The notes under the pieces were generated by a model. The model had not been told where the DNA came from and did not search any database. It was given only the letters and a program-made list of their open reading frames with translations. This document shows positions 35,708 through 48,059 of a DNA stretch of 64,000 nt, piece by piece. Within the stretch, counting starts at the first letter, position 1; each line of letters begins with the position of its first letter. This DNA comes from Lycium barbarum (taxonomy: Eukaryota; Streptophyta; Magnoliopsida; Solanales; Solanaceae), in assembly GCF_019175385.1 (NCBI RefSeq), contig NC_083344.1:2828965-2892964 (forward strand), read 5' to 3'. The translations under genes were made by a program, and so were the position numbers.

Positions 35708-35885
35708 TCACCCTAGGTGGAACAATAGCAGATGCATATTCTACCTCATCTAGCATATACGCAAAGATATTCTCAACTTCCACTTCCACTTCCACTGGTG
35801 GGTCTTGCGCTTGCAAATCCCTATTACCCCCTGCTGCACGTCCTCCTCTGTTGTTCATGATCACCTGGTTCACAGTAAATAACAA
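35708..35885 (-). pseudogene. Gag N-terminal fragment of the Athila/Tat-like element
   Basis: After the primer site a frame opens MLFTVNQVIMNNRGGRAAGG and continues with an acidic PPVEVEVEVENIF stretch. It is cut off at the junction with the neighbouring LTR after about 59 residues. The Asn/Arg/Gly-rich start fits gag of this lineage, but the piece is too short to prove it. Confidence 0.4.
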
Positions 35886-35954
35886 ACAAGGTGTGATGGA
35901 ATAGAAAACGACTTCAAGTAAAGCACAAACTATTTAGTAACTTCAAAATCGTAT

Positions 35955-35972
35955 TCCCCGGCAATGGCGCCA
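35955..35972 (-). other. Primer-binding site, tRNA-Asp type
   Basis: On the minus strand TGGCGCCATTGCCGGGGA matches the complement of the tRNA-Asp 3' end with one difference. This is the usual primer of Athila/Tat elements. Confidence 0.75.
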
Positions 35973-36825
35973 AAATTTAATACGCTCAAATTACACCTAT
36001 TAAATGGAGCAAAGCAGATGATGTCAAATACAGTAACCCAACTAGGTTGGGGTCGAATCCCACAGGGAATATACTATGAAAAGGTTACTAAAGTCGTAGA
36101 GTACTTTCTTGCGGTCTAGTTTCATATTCCGTTGAGTTTGTATAAGATTGGTTGTTTACTAACTAATTTCTTTTGGTTGTAATAAATGGATAAAAGAAAA
36201 TCAAGGTTGTGTCCCCTTTAGATGAAGTGTAATGCTCTGGGTCTTAATATGATATACTTCTAATGCATTGTTATATGAATGCACTTAATCTCTACTTGAC
36301 TCCCTAATATTTCCCAATAGTTAAAAAGTATTTCTCTTTATGACTTTTCCAAATATAAAAGAGTGTATATGAAGAACGATTAATATGTGTCGAGTAAACT
36401 CATCTTATTCCTAAGAGAATTTATTAAACGAGGGTTAACATCTCGAGTTCTTGTTTTTATTCCTACCAAACCCTACTCACTTTCCCAAGTAAAGAAAAGT
36501 TTATGACTTAAATTAACGTTTGCGACCATCAATTATGAATGAAGAACGAAGAATAAATAAATCCTAACAATCCATTATGCATATATCAGTAGTAAAAACC
36601 CATTCACATAACACCCATCCTTGGGTTCACAACCTTAGTAGAGAGATTAGCTACTCATGGTATTACTTGCAAAATAAAGGTTTGTAGAGGTCATTGATGC
36701 TTGCAATTGATGAAAAATAAGATGGAAAAGATAAATCTTGTCCTCAAAGGCTTCAACAACCAAAAGTATTCAATGCTATGAGAATAAAGTCCAAAACTGG
36801 TCATGAATAAAACCCTCCAAGAAAC

Positions 36826-37215
36826 TATTTATAAGATCAAAAAAAAAAAACATGAAATTACAACTGGCCAAATTTGCCCTTGATGGCATCAAATACGATC
36901 CATATAATTAAATACGGACCGTATATAGTTATACGATCACTAAGTCTTCATTTCTTCTCTTCGAATTACGAGCATAGGATATGGCCCATATATAAATATA
37001 TGGTCCGTAAAACTCGGCCGTATCTTCTCATCGTCAAAGCTTGACTTTCTGCCTTATTTTTCCATCCACTAAATACGAGCAGGGATACGACCCGTATAAT
37101 AAAATACGGTTTGTATTTCTTGTCCGTAACTCAGCTTCTCCAACTTCAACTTTTTGTTTCCAATAGCTTCTTAAATACAACCAGGAATACGGTCCGTTTA
37201 AATATATCCGGTCAG
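36826..37215 (-). promoter_or_regulatory. LTR core promoter: ATACGGNCCGTAT cluster plus TATA
   Basis: The palindromic word ATACGGACCGTAT (36,912-36,924) recurs with variants through 37,215 (for example ATACGACCCGTAT, ATACGGTCCGT). In element sense the cluster ends about 55-60 bases before TATAAATA (36,826-36,833). Confidence 0.55.
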
Positions 37216-38840
37216 TAATTCCTCCACTTGGTTTTCAGTTCATGCAATATCAGTGTTTTTATCCATCAACCCGTCGATTACCTGAAAAACAATAAAAACA
37301 CATCAAAACGACACTTACTTGCTTAAAAACAAGTAAAACTTCTTGTCAAAAGGCATTAATTTGCCGTAATTTCATGACACATTAGCTATTGGGTGTTTAC
37401 CCGGTCAAATAGACCTCCGCTGGGAATTTCGAGACTAAGAGTGAGTCAGTAACGCGTTTTTATGTATGCTTACATACCTGGTTTGCATCTGGGAGGTCTC
37501 GGGCGATTTTTGGGTTTTGGGAAGAAGTTGGTGAAAAACCAGCAAAATGGATGGTTTCTGATGTCTCACTGGGGCGGGCTATCGTACGCCACAGCAGACC
37601 CACCTCGGCGATGCCTGGTCTGCTGGCGCAAGTTAGTTGGATCTATATGGAATCTGCTCCAGCGGATGGAGCTCCGTTGGAGCGGGTACTATAACATCTA
37701 TATGAATCCATTCTTGATGAATTTGGGTGGAAGATGGTCGTTTTGAAGTCGAACCAACAATTGAAGTTCTTAAAGGCTCTTAAATTCGCCTAAGTTTTGG
37801 TAGGTCTGCCTTCTGGGCGATTTTCCTGAAAATTTGTTGCGAATTTGGAAATTCTTCCTTGATGAAAGTTGTAGATCTTTGAAATATCTTTCCAATGGTA
37901 GGCCGCCCAGCCCGAGCAAAGTTATGTACAAAAAGTTATGTCCGTTTTACTGAAGGGCGCAAAACCTGGAGATTTCACCCAAAGTACGCCCAGAATGTAC
38001 GGGACGTCCTTTTAGGATGTACTTCTTCCGTTTCTGGCAAAATATTGGGTTTAAAATGGGTATGGTCTTATTTTGTTCTCATTTTTTTCATCCTTCCAAA
38101 CCCTAGGGACGAAAATCATCTCTCCAGGTCTTCAAATAAAAGGTAAGGACACCCTTAACATTAGTAATCTATTCTAACATCAAACCCATGATTCTTACCA
38201 TGATTGTTGTGATCAAAACCTAGGGTTTGCAGCATAATTTTTCCTAAAGTGATTCAAGCTAGTGTTTGGGTGTTCTTCATTAGGAAAGTTAATTGTTAAA
38301 CTTTGTTTAACATATTAAGGTATGTCTCTTTTGAAAATCATTTTCTTGACTATAAGGATGATTTGTATGTCTCTTTAAAAAATAAAATCCTTTTTTAATA
38401 TAAAGGTAATTCATATGTCTCTTTTACAAACTCTCTTAAAAGATTGATTCTTTATAAAAGCATGTTTTGAATGATACGATGAATTGACATTACATTCTTG
38501 AAATCTATTACATACTTTGATTAATGGTTAATGTGCGTGAGGGGACGAGCCTACATTGAACCTAGATTTTAACAAACCCTATATATGTATAAGGTATTAT
38601 GAATGTTTTCCTCTATGAGAGATGCTTAGTGATGATGGTTAATTGTTGGTATTGATGATTTTACAAAGGAACTATGACAAAGTAATCTTGTTTAAAGAAG
38701 TGGAAACGTTTTCATGATTATCTATGAAATTATAAATTTTCGTAATGGCATAATGAGCTTTAATGCTATTTGATGGTGTGACTACCTTGAGACAAATTAT
38801 GAATCGACTTCTATGCTATGAACTTTGTTGTTGTGTTTGG

Positions 38841-39065
38841 CCTAGCTATTCAGGAGGAAGGGTAGCCACTATGGATCCTAGTGTGTCATTTCCTAGCCAT
38901 TCGGGAGGAAGAGTGGCCACCGCTGGGTTCACTACCCGGGGTGTGATTTATGACTAGCTATTCGGGAGGAAGGATAGCCACCTTATACTACATAGTCCGG
39001 TGTGATTTATGCCTAGCTATTCGGGAGGAAGGATAGCCACCGAGAATTATATGTTTCGGTGTAGT
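38841..39065 (+). repeat. Four ~57-65-bp tandem repeats in an LTR
   Basis: Units start at about 38,841, 38,892, 38,955 and 39,012, each with CCTAGCTATTCGGGAGGAAG (with variation), GGATAGCCACC and a GTGTGATTTATG tail. Confidence 0.85.
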
Positions 39066-39341
39066 GCGCTATGCGTGATATGCTTGATTCTTGGGCCTGT
39101 ATTGGCATGTGTGACATTCTTATTCACTTATGGAATTGTCGATGACTATCTTAATTGATTTAAAAGGCATATTTGAAGTCGTAACTTGACAAGAGGCTTA
39201 ATAGATGGGTTTTGACACTTATTATTAAGATACATGAACTGAATAACTGTTCTTACATCGCTCTCACATGACTGGCAAGACTAATTTCTTTATGTATTAT
39301 GTACTCTATTTTCTTATTACTTATTGTCCCCGAGGCACTCA

Positions 39342-39388
39342 CTGAGTACGAAGTACTCAGGCATACCATTGTTGTTTTTGATGGTATG
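39342..39388 (+). other. Conserved LTR double stem-loop (LTR relic)
   Basis: CTGAGTAC (39,342-39,349) pairs with GTACTCAG (39,353-39,360). CATACCAT (39,362-39,369) pairs with ATGGTATG (39,381-39,388) around a T-rich loop. Both stems are 8 perfect pairs, the strongest of the set. Confidence 0.65.
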
Positions 39389-40428
39389 TTAGGTAACGCA
39401 GAAGAGCAGGTTCTTGATACTCCAGGCGTTTAGAAAGGACTTGCTGTTGCTGCTGATTTGGTGAGCCCACACATTCATTTGTGGGACACTCTATTTATTT
39501 AATTCCATTTATTTATTTTAGTTTCCGGGCTGCGTTCCGATGGGTTAGACATTTACTCCTTATTCTTAGAAGCTCCTTAGTATACATTCGAATGTGGGTA
39601 GAAGAAGAGTTGTCGTTTAACTCTTTCGATAACGCAAAAACAGGTTCTATTTAATGCTTAGTGAAACCCTTTCTTTTCCCGTTCCAAATATTAATTTCTC
39701 CTAAGTGTATCTAAGACTATTTGAAGAGGTTCTAAGTGGATTCTTCTTGGGGGTAAGTTCCCTAACCTTCATTTTCCTTTATTTACCTTTCTTAAGCATG
39801 AATCTATGGTAGAAAATCTAGAGAACTCAAGATAGAAGATGAGTTTTGACATTTACTTTATACTTGATATTTAGTCTTCCAATATGAGATTTGTTGATGG
39901 ATTTGACTAATCTAAGCATGGAGTATCATGAATTAGTAACCAGTTGGCTTGAATCTTTCTTTCTAGTTGAGATATTGAAAGATTGAAAGTTAGGGTTTAT
40001 ACCTAAATTGGGGGTTTTGCTTTGAATGATGAAATTGATCAATAGTTGAGCTAATTTAGCAATTGGGGAGTAGAATTGGACTTCTAGAACGTTGGGTTAC
40101 CTATTCCATCTTTGAAATGCTCGTTTTACCCCTGTGGGCCCATTTTCCCTCCTTTACTTAGTTGTTTTTTATTCGAACGAATGTTTAGTAATATGGGTAC
40201 CGTTGTTTCTCGTTTCTAACTTAGAATTTGACAATGGCTAGACTTTGAGTACTTGGTATCACGACCCAGCTAGGGGCCGTGACGGGTACCCGGGGCTAAC
40301 CACCGAGCACCACTCATTCTATTACTCATTAAGCATTCTTTTATCAAATTCATACTTAACTCTTAGAAAGATCATTTATCATTTGAGAAAATAAATACTT
40401 TTATACACATAAGCCCTTCGGCTATCAA

Positions 40429-40540
<112 letters not shown>

Positions 40541-40720
40541 GCAACATCGTAAGACCATATAACTCACACCTGCGTATTTATGAGCCTCTACTAGAGTGCT
40601 AGACATAGGGACAGGACAGGATCCCGTCGTGCCCAAAATATGCATATGTACAAGTCAGCTAACATCTCCTATGAGTCTGGATCAAGCTCACCTCCCTGTC
40701 TACCTGTGGGCATGAGCACA

Positions 40721-40760
40721 ACGTCCAAAGAAAACGGACGTCAGTACGAGTATTGTACTG
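40721..40760 (-). other. Conserved LTR double stem-loop (Tekay-like 3' LTR)
   Basis: In element sense CAGTAC pairs with GTACTG (40,755-40,760 / 40,742-40,747). ACGTCC pairs with GGACGT (40,736-40,741 / 40,721-40,726) around a 9-base loop. Confidence 0.6.
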
Positions 40761-42366
40761 AGCATTTAAGACATGAATGAAATGAGCATAATAGAAGAAG
40801 CATAAGCCATAGGAGGAAGATATAACCTGCATGAGTTTTATAGGTGAATACATTTCATACATATATCATATATTTATATAATCATAGTACAGGTATCATC
40901 ATAGTGCATATATCAGCGCATCATCATCATCATCATCATCGTTAACCCGCGTCCGGGTAACCATCATATGCCGCCCACTAGTGGTGATCATGCCCGTCCC
41001 TCTAGGCTCGGTGTAAACATAGCAGCCCGCCTTAGCGGTGACATGCCCGACCAATTAGGCACGGTGGAATTGTATGCAGCCCGCGTTAGCGGTGACATGT
41101 CCGGCCTCTTGGGTACGGTGGAATTGTATCGTCATATACCTATCGTAACTAAACATTTTCGTACATGGCATAGGCATATTATAAACTTACATTATTGATC
41201 TCATAGACATATCATGACTTAGCATCATTATACATTTATCATTAAAAACATACATTAGAACTTGAAGACAACTATGGCTATGTCAGGGTGACATAAGGTC
41301 GTGAACCCCCGATTCCATTATGGAACATTTATAAGTATTCTGCCTCACCTTGAAGGAAATAGTATATAAGGTGGGTGTATACAATAAACGACATCATTAA
41401 CTATATAGGAACATCATATCATGAACTCTAGAATCTTTAGACTTAAGCTCATCATCATCATTATTGGGTTCGTAATGTATCTCTTATCTCATGTAGCTAT
41501 TCATGAACATAGACTCTTAGCCTTCCGAGATATAGAGGATTCATGGAGAAGAAGGAAAACTCATGTCATCGGATTCATGCCATAGAAATAAAGGACTAGT
41601 CTCACATACCTTTTTCGTTTAACTAATCTAGCGCTTGCTTGTTCTTCTTCGATGCCCACGTTTCTACCTTCAAGAGAATTCACATTAACATGAGCTAATC
41701 AATTACTTAAACGTGCTTACTAAAGCTAAAGAAAGTTGGGAAACATTTCCTTTGTTTATAAAAAATTTCCCCCTATCATATATCAACTCCCAAACATCCA
41801 TAACAACATTCACAATATCACAAGCAACAATCATCATTCATCTACATTACCCACATTTCACAATTTCACTCCAATTTCTCCATAATCATGGTCATAATTC
41901 ATTATTGAATTTTCTCACATATAATACTTATCCCATTTTCTAAATTTCATTCATAACATATTTACAATCACAACATATCGATAATCACGACTCAATCCAA
42001 GCCTTTACCCAACAATGACACTATTCCCACATTTATGACCCATTTTCTATATCTTTCTACAATTCAAGTGTCTTAGCTTTCCAATACCTTAAACAACATG
42101 GAATGATCATAAAACTCACCTTAGATGATGGGAGAATAAGCCTTGAGTGGAACTTCTCTTCTTGCACCAAAACCCTAGCTCACTTCCTTTGGGATTTCTT
42201 GGCTTAGATGAACTTTGATATGTTTTCTACACTTGATTTTGTGGGTTTGATGTAGTTGATCATAGATTTCTCTTGGTTTCTTGTGGATGTAGAGTGGAGA
42301 TAATTCTAGAGGTTTCTTGAAGTGTGGAGTGGTGAAATGAAATGAAATAATGAGAGAGGGAGGTCC

Positions 42367-42545
42367 TTATATTAACACTTCAAATCTGTCCCGACCGTAA
42401 CATACGAACCAACATACGGTCCGTACATTTTAGACGGGCCGTATGTCTGGTCGTATGTTTGGTCCAGTGAGGACTCTTATTCTGGGCAAGACATAAGGCT
42501 GTACATACGGTCCGTATGTTTTATACGGCCAGTATGTTTGACCAT
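42367..42545 (-). promoter_or_regulatory. Tekay-like LTR core promoter
   Basis: In element sense repeated ACATACGG.CCGTATGT words (for example 42,504-42,520) end about 20-25 bases before TTAATATAAGG (42,367-42,377), which reads as a TATA box followed by a pyrimidine-rich leader. The same arrangement is at 50,087-50,272 in the 5' LTR. Confidence 0.55.
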
Positions 42546-42889
42546 ATAATGCCCAGTTCTCCGAAACTCGTTCTCGTCGACTCGTTTAATCTCCAATCCT
42601 TATGGAACCTTCTTGAAACTTCTTTAACACCTCAATACCAATATAAGGGACATTATCACTCTTCTCCAAGACATCATTACGCCATCATTAACTCCTCTCT
42701 CATAATTCTTACCCGACACGCAACATATCCCTTACTTTCCTTGACAACCTTCTTCCCTTACGTCAAATGTCTTTGAATCTCGATTAGGATCATCAAATGC
42801 TATTTCTTTCTTATCACAACATCATATACGTTGTGCCCTTCGCTATCCTATTCACCATACGTTAACGGGAAAGTTTTCAAGGTGTAACA

Positions 42890-42903
42890 TTCTTCCCCCC
42901 TTT
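42890..42903 (-). other. Polypurine tract of the Tekay-like element
   Basis: On the minus strand AAAGGGGGGAAGAA runs directly into the TGTTACACC start of the 3' LTR. Confidence 0.85.
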
Positions 42904-43091
42904 GGAACATTCGTCCTCGAATGTTAAACACTCGGGAATTCTACAAATATTTCGCCAGAGTTTCCCCTGTAATATGACACTACCATCCTGTCACAACAAC
43001 CCATAATAATATTGCCTCACAGGGACACAACACAATAGAACTATAAATTGGCCACACACGACCAAAAACATGAAAAGAAAGCATACATACC

Positions 43092-43658
43092 TCATAATGT
43101 TAGTGTTTCATCTTGAATCTCTCCTGGGGTTTGGAATAAGTGCGGATATGTGAATTTCATTTTCTCTTCCGCTTTCCAAGTCATTTCTTCTCGGTTGTTG
43201 TTTCGCCACAAGACTTTGACTGAAGCTACTTTCTTATTTCGAAGTCTTCGTACTTGCCTATCTAATATGGCAATGGGCACTTCTTCGTATGCTAGCTTTT
43301 CTGTCACTTGAACATCATCTATTGGGATAATCCTCGTAGGATCTCCAACACACTTGCGGAGCATTGAGACATGGAAGACTGGATGGACTGATTTAAGCTC
43401 TGAAGGCAAGTCCAATTCGTAGGCTACATGACCCACCTTGCGGATAATTTTATAGCGTCCAATGTATCGAGGACTTAATTTCCCTTTCTTGCCAAATCTC
43501 ATCACCCCTTTCATTGGCGTCACCTTCAAAAATACCCAATCATCAACATGAAATTCCAAGTCTCGCCGGCGGTGGTCCGCATAAGATTTTTGGCGACTTT
43601 GGGCTGTCAACAATCGATCTCGAATCACCTTGACTTTTTCTACCGCTTGCTGAATCAA
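43092..43658 (-). pseudogene. Tekay-like integrase tail with chromodomain-like block
   Basis: 188-residue open segment. It has the integrase C-terminal domain (RQKSYADHRRRDLEFHVDDW, FGKKGKLSPRYIGRYKI, HPVFHVSMLRKC) and a C-terminal chromodomain-like block (VKVLWRNNNREEMTWKAEEK). Chromodomains steer chromovirus insertion toward particular chromatin. It is separated from the catalytic core by a stop at about 43,656. Confidence 0.88.
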
Positions 43659-44402
43659 TTAAGAGCCTATCAGTTGTACTTCTCCTGTTTCAAACCATCC
43701 AATTGGGGACCTGCACTTCCTTCCATATAAAGCTTCATACGGAGCCATTTGGATACTGGAATGGTAGTTATTGTTATATGCGAATTCAATCAGAGGTAAG
43801 TGGTCATCCCAGCTACCACCAAAATCTAGAACACATGCTCGTAGCATATCTTCCAAGGTCTGAATAGTACATTCGGCTTGTCCATCGGTCTGCGGATGAA
43901 ATATCGTGCTAAGCTTCACTTGGGTACCTAGACCTTCTTGAAAAGACTTCCAGAACTTGGCTATAAATAGCGCTCCTCTATCTGTGATAATGGATATCAG
44001 AATACCATGGAGTCGCACAATTTCCTTAATATATAACCTTGCATAATCCTATGCCGAGTATGTGGTTCTGACTGGAAGAAAATGAGCTGTTTTCGTGAGT
44101 CTGTCCACGATCACCCATATGGAATCATACTTGCCTCGAGAACGGGGTAATCCCACGGTAAAATTCATGTTGATCACTCCCCACTTCCAAGTAGGGATTT
44201 CCATTGCTTGCAATAATCTTTCTGGCTTTTGATGTTCGATTTTCACTTGTTGGCAATTTGGACATTGAGCTACAAATTCTGCTATGTATCTCTTCATGAC
44301 ATCCCACCAATAGATCAACTTGAGATCATGATACATCTTTGTTTCACCTGGGTGAATGGAATACCGAGAATAATGAGCTTCTTCTAGAATTCGACGGCGC
44401 AA
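43659..44402 (-). pseudogene. Tekay-like integrase zinc domain and core
   Basis: Two segments in one frame, split by a stop at about 44,046. The HHCC zinc domain runs from EEAHYSRYSIHPGETKMYHD to AQCPNCQQVK. The core shows IITDRGALF (second Asp) and [13 protein letters not shown] (Glu). At the first catalytic position the usual Asp before F.VGLP reads Asn (MNFTVGLP). With stops at both edges and this substitution the enzyme is dead. Confidence 0.88.
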
Positions 44403-44420
44403 TTCTGCGACATTTGGAAC

Positions 44421-45098
44421 TCATAGCCTGCCTCGGTATCTAAGAATTCCATCCATAGAAATTTCAAATGGGGACTTCTCTTTTTCATGAGATGTGTCTC
44501 TGTAATTGCACAAAAGAGGATCTTCATACTGGCACTCTTTCACTTCCATATTCAGGGACGAAACTGTGGGATCATTAACATCGATTCCTGCACCACCTGA
44601 ATCAATTATACGTACTCCAAGATTAGCTAATTGGTGGAGCTCATGAATTAATTCTTTCTTCTCCGGAGGAACTTCGCATAGGCTGCCCATTGATCGGCGG
44701 CTAAGCGCATCAGGTACTATATTTGCTTTTCCGGGGTGCTATAAAATGCTCACATCATAATCTTTCAATAACTCTAACCACCGCCTCTACCGCAGATTTA
44801 ACTCCTTTTGCTTGAAAATGTATTGAAGACTCTTGTGATCTATATAAATATCGACATGCACACCATACAAGTAATATCTCCACATTTTTAATGCATGAAT
44901 GACTGCAGCCAATTCAAGATCGTGAGTTGGGTAGTTCTTTTCATGTTTCCGCAGCTGTCTCGAAGCATAAGCAATGATTCTACCGTGCTGCATTAACACA
45001 CATCCTAACCCAACACCGGAAGCATCACAGTACACAACATGACCATCAGGCCCTTCTGGAAGTGTTAAGACTGGAGATGAGGTTAATCTGCCCTTCAA
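44421..45098 (-). pseudogene. Tekay-like RNase H and connector
   Basis: RNase H with [19 protein letters not shown] (catalytic Asp), [20 protein letters not shown] (Glu) and [10 protein letters not shown] (Asp) at 44,787-45,098. Stops follow at about 44,786 and 44,744. The connector 44,421-44,690 leads to the integrase and ends in another stop at 44,421. Confidence 0.85.
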
Positions 45099-45149
45099 CT
45101 CTTGGAAGCTGCGTTCACAAGCATCATTCCACTGAAATTTAACTGACTT

Positions 45150-46146
45150 CTAGGCTAGCTTCGTCAATGGGGCGGAAATAGAGGAAAATCCCTCTACGAA
45201 CCTTCTATAGTAACCTGCCAATCCCAGAAAACTACGGACTTTTGTAAGCGTTGTAGGCCTTGGCCAAGTCTTCACAGCTTCAATTTTCTGAGTATTAACT
45301 CGAATACCATCATCTAAAATAATATGACCTAAGAATGTCACGAAATTCAGCCAAAACTCGCACTTTGAAAATTTTGCATACAATTCTCGGGTTTGAAGGA
45401 TTCCGAGAACAATGATCTGCATGTTCTGATTCTGTGCGAGAGTGTACCAGAATATCATCAATGAATATTATCACAAATAAGTCCAAGAGTGGCATGAATG
45501 CATTATTCATCAAATTCATGAACATTGCCGGAGCATTGGTCAACCTAAACGACATCACCCGGAATTCATAATGGCCATATCTCGTTCTGAAAGCTGTTTT
45601 ACGAATACCTTCTTCTCAAACTCTCACTTGATGATAACCCTATCTCAAGTCTATTTTAGAAAACCACTTGGCACCCTGTAGTTGATCAAACAAATCATCA
45701 ATCCTTGGGAGGAGATATTTGTTCTTTATTGTCACCTTGTTCAACTGCCTATAATCAATGCACATTCGTAGGGAACTATCTTTATTTCTCACGAACAAGA
45801 CTGGCGCTCCCCACGGTGATGAACTGGGTCTAATAAGCCCCTTCTCAAGCAAGTCTTTCAACTGTGCCTTTAGCTCTTTCAATTCTGCCGGAGCCATTCG
45901 GTATGGAGGAATGGAAATAGGCTTGGTGTCCGGCAACACATCAATAGCGAAATCAATCTCTCTTTCTGAAGGAAGACCTGGAAATTCATTCACTACCGGA
46001 ACGGATCGAAAAGTTGGCGATTTTGCTTCGGTATCATGAAGTCGGACTAAGTGATAAATATATCCCTTAGCTATCATCTTCCTTGCCTTAAGGTAGGAAA
46101 TAAACCTACCTTTTGGAGATGCTGTATTACCCTTCCATTCAAGCAC
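45150..46146 (-). pseudogene. Tekay-like reverse transcriptase
   Basis: Domains in order: [61 protein letters not shown], then [15 protein letters not shown] and the polymerase box [11 protein letters not shown]. The thumb is [20 protein letters not shown] and [20 protein letters not shown]. Stops occur at about 45,640 and 45,610, there is a frameshift near 45,430 and a stop at about 45,150. Confidence 0.9.
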
Positions 46147-46167
46147 GGGCTCTCCCGGAAATTGAAA

Positions 46168-46780
46168 TCAAACTATTTTCATTCGGCAATCAACACTAGC
46201 ATAACACGAGGCCAACCAATCCATACCCGTAATCACATCAAAATCTAACATTTCTAGCTCAATTAAATCAGCTTTGGTCTGGCGATTGCATATCACGAGT
46301 ACACAATTTTTATACACTTGTCTAGCTATCACGGGATCACCAACCGGAGTGGATACCTCAAAAGGTTTAATTGGCTCAGGTTTCACCCCAATACAACCAG
46401 CAACATACGGGGTAATATAAGATACAGTAGAACCCAGATCTATCAATGCATATACACGGGAAAATATGGATAATGTACCTGTAACCACATCCGGGGAGGA
46501 CTCAAGATCCTGTCGTCCGGCTAAAGCATACACACGGGGCTGAGTGGAACATGAAGTAGATGCTCCCCCTCTGCCTCTACCTCGACCTGCTGAAATCTGG
46601 GGAGTCTGTCCTACCGGGCGCACTAAAGATAAACCAGCCACTGATCCTGTGGGCTGAACCCCAACTTTACTACTCATTGACGGGAAATCTCGCATCAAGT
46701 GCCCAGTCTGTCCACAAACATAGCAAGCATCTGTGCCCTGGCGGCATGGCCCCGAGTGTAATTTCCTGCACTGGCTACAT
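46168..46780 (-). pseudogene. Tekay-like nucleocapsid zinc knuckles and protease
   Basis: Two Cys-rich knuckles: CSQCRKLHSGPC, then CYVCGQTGHLMRDF, where the last zinc ligand Cys reads Phe. The retropepsin-type protease has its active site in YALIDLGSTVSYI and the second loop in DVITGMDWLASCYA. A TGA at about 46,165 cuts the link to reverse transcriptase. It would process Gag-Pol in an intact element. Confidence 0.82.
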
Positions 46781-47055
46781 CGTGGAACTGGTGGCCTTCT
46801 CTGACTATAATCACCCCTAAACTGGGAACCTGAAACTCTCGAAATCTAACCCTGTCCTGAAGGAAAGGAGCGATCAAATCTCCTGCCTGTAAATCGTGGA
46901 GGTGCACTAGTCACCGACTGGCCTGAGTGTCTAGAATGTGTCAGCCTTGATCCCCCTCTATAATCACTTCCTGTCCCCATAGATCTGGCCCTCTTGCTTT
47001 GCTTTCTATCAACATCACGATCACCCCTTTGCGGAGGTTATTGTCCTTCTAAATT

Positions 47056-47864
47056 CTAGGCATGGGCTTGTATTTGGGAAATATCCATCCCATCATCCAA
47101 CAAAGCCGTCAAACAATCCTTGAACAAATGTGGCCCTAAGCCACTCACAAACCTGTGTACCCTATCTCCCATATCGGCCACCATAGTCGGGGCATATCTA
47201 GCCAACGAATTAAATTGAAGGCTATATTCCCAGACATTTATATTTCCTTGCTTTAGATTTAAGAACCTATCCGCTCTAGCTCGACGGACCTCGAGTGGCA
47301 AATAGTGACGGATAAAAGCATCTACAAATTCTTGCCACACGGGAGGAGGCACATTTTCTTTTCTTGATGCTAGCCAATTATTGTACCATAATACCGCCAC
47401 ATCTCGGAGTCTATAAGATGCCAACTCCACATATTCAGTTTCGGAGGCATGAATAATCCTCAATGTTCTCAGCATCTCATCAATAAAACCTTGCGGGTCT
47501 TCATCCGGCTTTAACCCGAAAAACTCCAGAGGATTTAAGCTCATGAAATCAGGGCTCTGGTACTAGCTTCCCGATCACTTGAACCCGTAGTCTGCCGCTG
47601 TGCCTGGGCGGCAACTAACTGTGTCAATAGATGAATGACCTCAGTCACTTGTTGACCCGAAGCGACCGGTGGAGAAACTGGAGCTGAAGCTCCTCCTTGT
47701 TCCTCTACATTAGGCGGGGTGGAGGAAGTATTAGATGGGGCCTCATTATGTGACTCGCCCTCTTCTACATTCATTGGCGGCTCTCTTTCTACCCGTCTTT
47801 TCATCGTAGTCTTGTCCTTCTGGGCGGCTGTAGTTTTTCCCTTAAGCGGCATTTCTGAAATCAT
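47056..47864 (-). pseudogene. Tekay-like gag
   Basis: N-terminal part 47,541-47,864 (Gln/Pro-rich, VTEVIHLLTQLVAAQAQRQT). The capsid core 47,056-47,544 is in another frame and includes NPLEFFGLKPDEDPQGFIDE, YRLRDVAVLWYNNWLASR and FVDAFIRHYLPLEVRRARAD. A frameshift separates them near 47,543. Further stops at about 47,040 and 46,850 follow before the zinc knuckles. Confidence 0.88.
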
Positions 47865-48043
47865 AGCACACTATTAGGGAGGAGAAAATCTTATAATACA
47901 GCTCTATCGCACGATCTCTTAAGATGAAAGATGGTCATTTTTCCTAAATGCCCTGTAGCCTCTTTTTTATTAGTGTGGCGCGCAACACACCATAAACAAG
48001 ACTCTACTAGACACGGCTCGTAGACACTTCCTAGGACTGAACT

Positions 48044-48055
48044 GCTCTGATACCA
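48044..48055 (-). other. Primer-binding site, initiator tRNA-Met
   Basis: On the minus strand TGGTATCAGAGC begins four bases after the 5' LTR end. It is the standard initiator-Met primer site. Confidence 0.92.
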
Positions 48056-48059
48056 CTTT

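Larger units (their letters stand above)
35708..37379 (-). mobile_element. Athila/Tat-like gypsy fragment: 5' LTR, primer site, gag start
   Basis: On the minus strand an LTR starting TGTCATGAAATTACGG (37,379) runs to about 35,975. It is followed by a primer site for tRNA-Asp (35,955-35,972) and a short gag-like frame (35,708-35,885). The motif CCTGTGGGATTCGA near the LTR 3' end (about 36,053-36,066) is typical of Athila/Tat LTRs. The element is cut at 35,707/35,708 by the LTR of the plus-strand gypsy element. Confidence 0.65.
37380..39700 (+). mobile_element. Gypsy LTR relic
   Basis: Collinear with the LTR at 33,303-35,707 in places: ATTTCGAG with GAGTCNGTANCGC.TTTTTA at 37,422-37,465 matches 33,520-33,556. 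It contains a weak palindrome region (37,567-37,690), 57-65-bp tandem repeats (38,841-39,065) and the double stem-loop (39,342-39,388). Neither clean end is present: the left is cut by the Athila/Tat-like LTR, the right fuses to the family A LTR near 39,700. Confidence 0.6.

Noticed and set aside
45758..46248. Plus-strand open frames across the Tekay-like reverse transcriptase and protease
   Set aside because: Antisense shadows of the minus-strand polyprotein, which has clear domain motifs.
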